Part shown: one piece after another, positions 61,114 through 64,000 of the stretch
How positions within the stretch are numbered: position 1 is the stretch's first letter
Layout of the letters: every line of letters starts with the position of its first letter
Assembly: GCA_037903355.1 (NCBI GenBank)
Contig: JBAJFE010000039.1
Coordinates: 558,001 to 622,000 of the forward strand
Reading direction: 5' to 3'
Length of the DNA stretch: 64,000 nucleotides
Origin: Trichuris trichiura
Lineage: Eukaryota > Nematoda > Enoplea > Trichinellida > Trichuridae
The notes under the pieces: model-generated
The model's input: the letters and a program-made list of their open reading frames with translations, nothing else
Databases searched by the model: none
Told to the model about the DNA's origin: nothing
Position numbers and translations under genes: made by a program

Positions 61114-61823
61114 ATGCGCATTTACTTACTTGTTCTGATTGCCGGAGGGTTGCTTGAGACTTCAGGCTTCGCCAAAGTTTCCTGCTTGCCTCCGAATAAC
61201 GCTGATCAGCAATTGTACTTTACGGAATGTCGTTTAAGTACGCTTTTTCAATATATCATTCATAATTTAAGCTGTCCTTTGTTCAGCGGAGCGTGCCCGC
61301 ACGTTGACAATAGACAGCGTACTTCCTAAGAACGAAAATGGCACCATAGGTTATCCTCTTGACTTCAGAAAGCATATGCTAATCTTTGAAGTGACTGGTC
61401 GAAATTCTGGAACGGAAGTGTCGACACTGCTGATGGATTTAGAACTTCAACAATTCATTGGTTTAAAGCCGACTTCCTGCAAATGGTTCAGCATTCCTGT
61501 TGCAGCTTTTTTGTACGCTTTCATTGGCTGCCGTGGTCCAGCTGATAAATATTTTTTTTAAAGGAGAAATATTGACGCTGGCCTTGAAGCGCCCATTCAT
61601 AGCGGTGATGCTGTCTTGCAGATAAAGCTAACTTTGGACAGTAGCCATCCTTTTCTTCTTATCTTCTCCAGCGGGGTTGAGGAAACCGTTTCGGCCGATG
61701 GTTCAATCATACTATCCTTGTTTTTAGAACTACTACGCAATGAATGCAAAACTTAAAGACGGCAGCTACGAAAAACCAACAGCAATTGGCTGCCTTAGGA
61801 TGGAATTTACAATAGTCAAATGA
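61114..61823 (+). CDS. Putative secreted ML / GM2-activator-like lipid-binding protein
   Basis: Not visible as one frame; four exons join cleanly: 61114-61237, 61287-61485, 61564-61675, 61728-61823; 176 aa, introns 49, 78 and 52 nt. It starts with a good signal peptide (MRIYLLVLIAGG to about residue 20). The rest is beta-rich with a C near residue 40 (TECRL), a LTIDSVLPKNENG strand, and a C-terminal block SSGNYYAMNAKLKDG followed by IGCLRMEFTIV. That block fits the TGNY...GCIKI end of the GM2-activator/ML lipid-recognition fold. Most disulphide cysteines of GM2 activator are missing. If right, it is an extracellular or lysosomal lipid carrier. The last junction is the least certain; reading through it would give a different C-terminus without the GC block. 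Confidence 0.5.
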
Positions 61824-64000
61824 ACGATTCGTCTTCGGCGAGCGAGCTTTGTACAAACAAAATTAGCACCGTACTCTCCAAGTAAGACTTTATGTCCATT
61901 CTTGCCATTTGTTGTCAAGCGCTATGTTATTATGTACTTTTCGCTTTAGAACTTTTCTTAACAACAAAGTTAATCTCTGTTCAAAAACAGCTTCCCACGT
62001 AACGGTAGCAAGCGCGGTTGTTCCGCCGATAAATTAAATTTCTGCACTCCATTGGTCTTGTCAGTCAATTCGACGCAGCATGCTGAAGAATAGACTGCTT
62101 CACTTGCGCCTGTAAGTCTTCGCATTGATAGGCAGATCATAAGATTAACAATAAGAATCACAGTTTCAGGTGTTGAATAAGTAATTGAACAATCGTTGCG
62201 TAATGAGGCAGTGTTATTTCCCATTTCGTATTTAGGCTAAACTGAAAGCTTTAGGAATTCATGCGGTCGCATGACTACGTTTGTATGAAGGCGATCATTT
62301 CGAGGAGCTGATGCGGCAACCGCATTTATCCGTTGTAAGAAGTATTGACAGAACAAAATCAACCAAAGCGAGCTAGTAAGTTGCCTATGAAAAAAACATG
62401 GAATCCAAAAGCTTGACCCTAAGCTGCGGAAAAATTTAAGTCGATACGAGCACAAAAGTGTGTTAATAGAAAAAGCTGTACCTGAAATTCTAGTTAAACT
62501 AACAGTAAACATGATTGAATTGCGAGTAGGTTGTTGTTTGACAGCTTATGTCACAGCAGGGTGGCACTGCGAGCTTCCGTGTTTGCAACTAAAGATTGTG
62601 CGCATGTATTGCAGCAGCTATGAGGAAACTTTAGACGGCGGATAAAGTCATATAGCTAATGGTACGTACAATGCTCGACATTCGATGCTGTTTCGGGTCT
62701 AAATACAAAGACCGAACGTTAATTCAAGCTTAAATTTCTGAGGTCCAAAAAACAAAAACTTGGACACCGTTACTATGTCGGGTTTCCCTGTTCTTCGAAC
62801 TAAACGAAAGAACGTTACGTTGTGCGAACCTGAAAACACACAGTTGATATACTGTAAAAGTACGTCCGTTAGCATGCGGATGAAACACTGCGAAGAATAA
62901 TATGCAGAAACTTTTGTCGATCAGCCATCCAATTTCAAACTTGCCGATTAAGAAATAACGTCGAAAAGTTTAGAATGAACACAGCGCTCCGTACTTTATT
63001 CTCCGGCTTAGTCAAAGCGGTGATTATACCACTATCCGAAATGCAAACAGATCAGTGGGACTGTATGTTACTATTGCCTAAAATTCTTGTTGTAACACGC
63101 TCATAAAAGTTTTTGTGCGGCGAATTTGTAAAGCGTAGTCCTACTTATGATAACCTAATAATCGTTAGTTCATTTATTTACAGTATGATTATTTTATTAC
63201 AAATTTTATAGCCCCAGCTTTTGGAGGGATGCTTCTTATCCGGCCGTCAGTGTCCATTATTAGTACCCGACTCTGAAGATGAAACCAGAAGTATCCCGAA
63301 AGCTGTCCGCGAAAATTCATAAAAAGCAACCGTACCATCCGTATATAAACTATGAGTTTTTGGAAGGTAGTTTCGGAAGGATATTTTTTGCACTTATATA
63401 CCAGATAAAAATTCGTGCGTTTTCTTGATTCGTTCTAAGCTGTGCAATGTGTAAAATTGAAAATTGTGAAATCAACACGAAATATTCTTTGTTTTAATTA
63501 ATTGTTATCAGGACTACTACTCAAGAATACAAAAAGGACGCATACAGTAAAGTTTAAAAATGCGTCAAGGACAAGTACAGTACGCTTACGGACAATGAAG
63601 GAAGCTGCATTTGAATATTGAAATATTGATAGTATCATAAGTTACGGCTTTTATTCCAGTAGACGCGTGTTCGAGCTCCAGAAATTTCGCAATTGTATAA
63701 TTAATCAATAATTCTTAACTTTACGCAAGGAAGACTTTGCAATTTCGGAGTTGAATAGGTAAAATATGTACATACTGCTCATCTGGTTTGAAGCAAAATT
63801 TTTTATGGATTCGTATTTGCAATAGTTTTCTCTTCAGCATGTTATGTTTGCATTCATATTGTCAGGTTCGTTCTCTTGGTTTACTGTAAAAGACTGCGGT
63901 AAGTACATCTGCATTTTGTCAGTTTTCACCTGGTTTAGTTTGTTTTGCTTATTATTTATGATGGAATATATGAACTACTTAATACTTACAACTAAAAAAG
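61824..64000. other. Right end of window without a recognisable gene
   Basis: AT-rich, short frames only, no family motif on either strand. Exons of a gene that continues beyond the window cannot be excluded. Confidence 0.5.

Noticed and set aside
1..64000. Bacterial-type systems, CRISPR arrays, operons, phage or viral genes
   Set aside because: No direct-repeat/spacer array, no polycistronic prokaryotic layout and no viral protein motif seen; all clear genes are spliced animal genes.

Overview
This is nuclear DNA of a small-genome animal, most likely a nematode. Genes are split into many short exons by introns mostly 44-60 nt long. The gene set is animal, and the proteins fit nematode families (a Rv2258c-like methyltransferase pair, a GON-2/GTL-type TRPM channel, a receptor guanylate cyclase). 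Moderate GC and the tiny introns suggest a clade I worm such as Trichuris, but that is inference. All exon models below were built by hand from conserved protein blocks, GT(GC)/AG sites and phase bookkeeping. Every model closes in frame.

Layout: 1-3435 has no recognisable gene. 3436-11708 (+) is cobalamin-dependent methionine synthase, 23 exons, with a 2.5-kb intron full of degenerate repeats. 12148-17116 (-) is a receptor guanylate cyclase whose catalytic half-sites look damaged. 18148-19449 (-) is the H/ACA RNP assembly factor NAF1. 21199-22464 and 24505-25934 (+) are tandem copies of an SAM-dependent methyltransferase. 26543-27178 (-) is a COA1-like mitochondrial assembly factor, divergent from VPS26 at 27978-30391 (+). 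31657-41841 (+) is MON2, 28 exons, with a near-perfect 229-bp palindrome in one intron. It converges with a 21-exon TRPM channel at 41887-49404 (-); only 45 bp separate the stop codons. 49405-57054 shows no gene. 57055-58505 (-) is an SLC16-type transporter. 61114-61823 (+) is a probable small secreted ML/GM2-activator-like lipid-binding protein. The rest is non-coding as far as can be seen.

There is no operon or defence-type cluster. VPS26 and MON2 both act in endosome/Golgi retrograde traffic and lie next to each other on the same strand, which may be chance. Methionine synthase feeds SAM supply, and SAM methyltransferases lie 10 kb away, again without evidence of linkage. The points most worth a second look are the receptor cyclase with lost metal, purine-specificity and guanine residues, the MON2 intron palindrome, the repeat-filled MTR intron, a dispersed MITE-like pair, two GC-AG introns, and the diverging splice structure of the duplicated methyltransferases.
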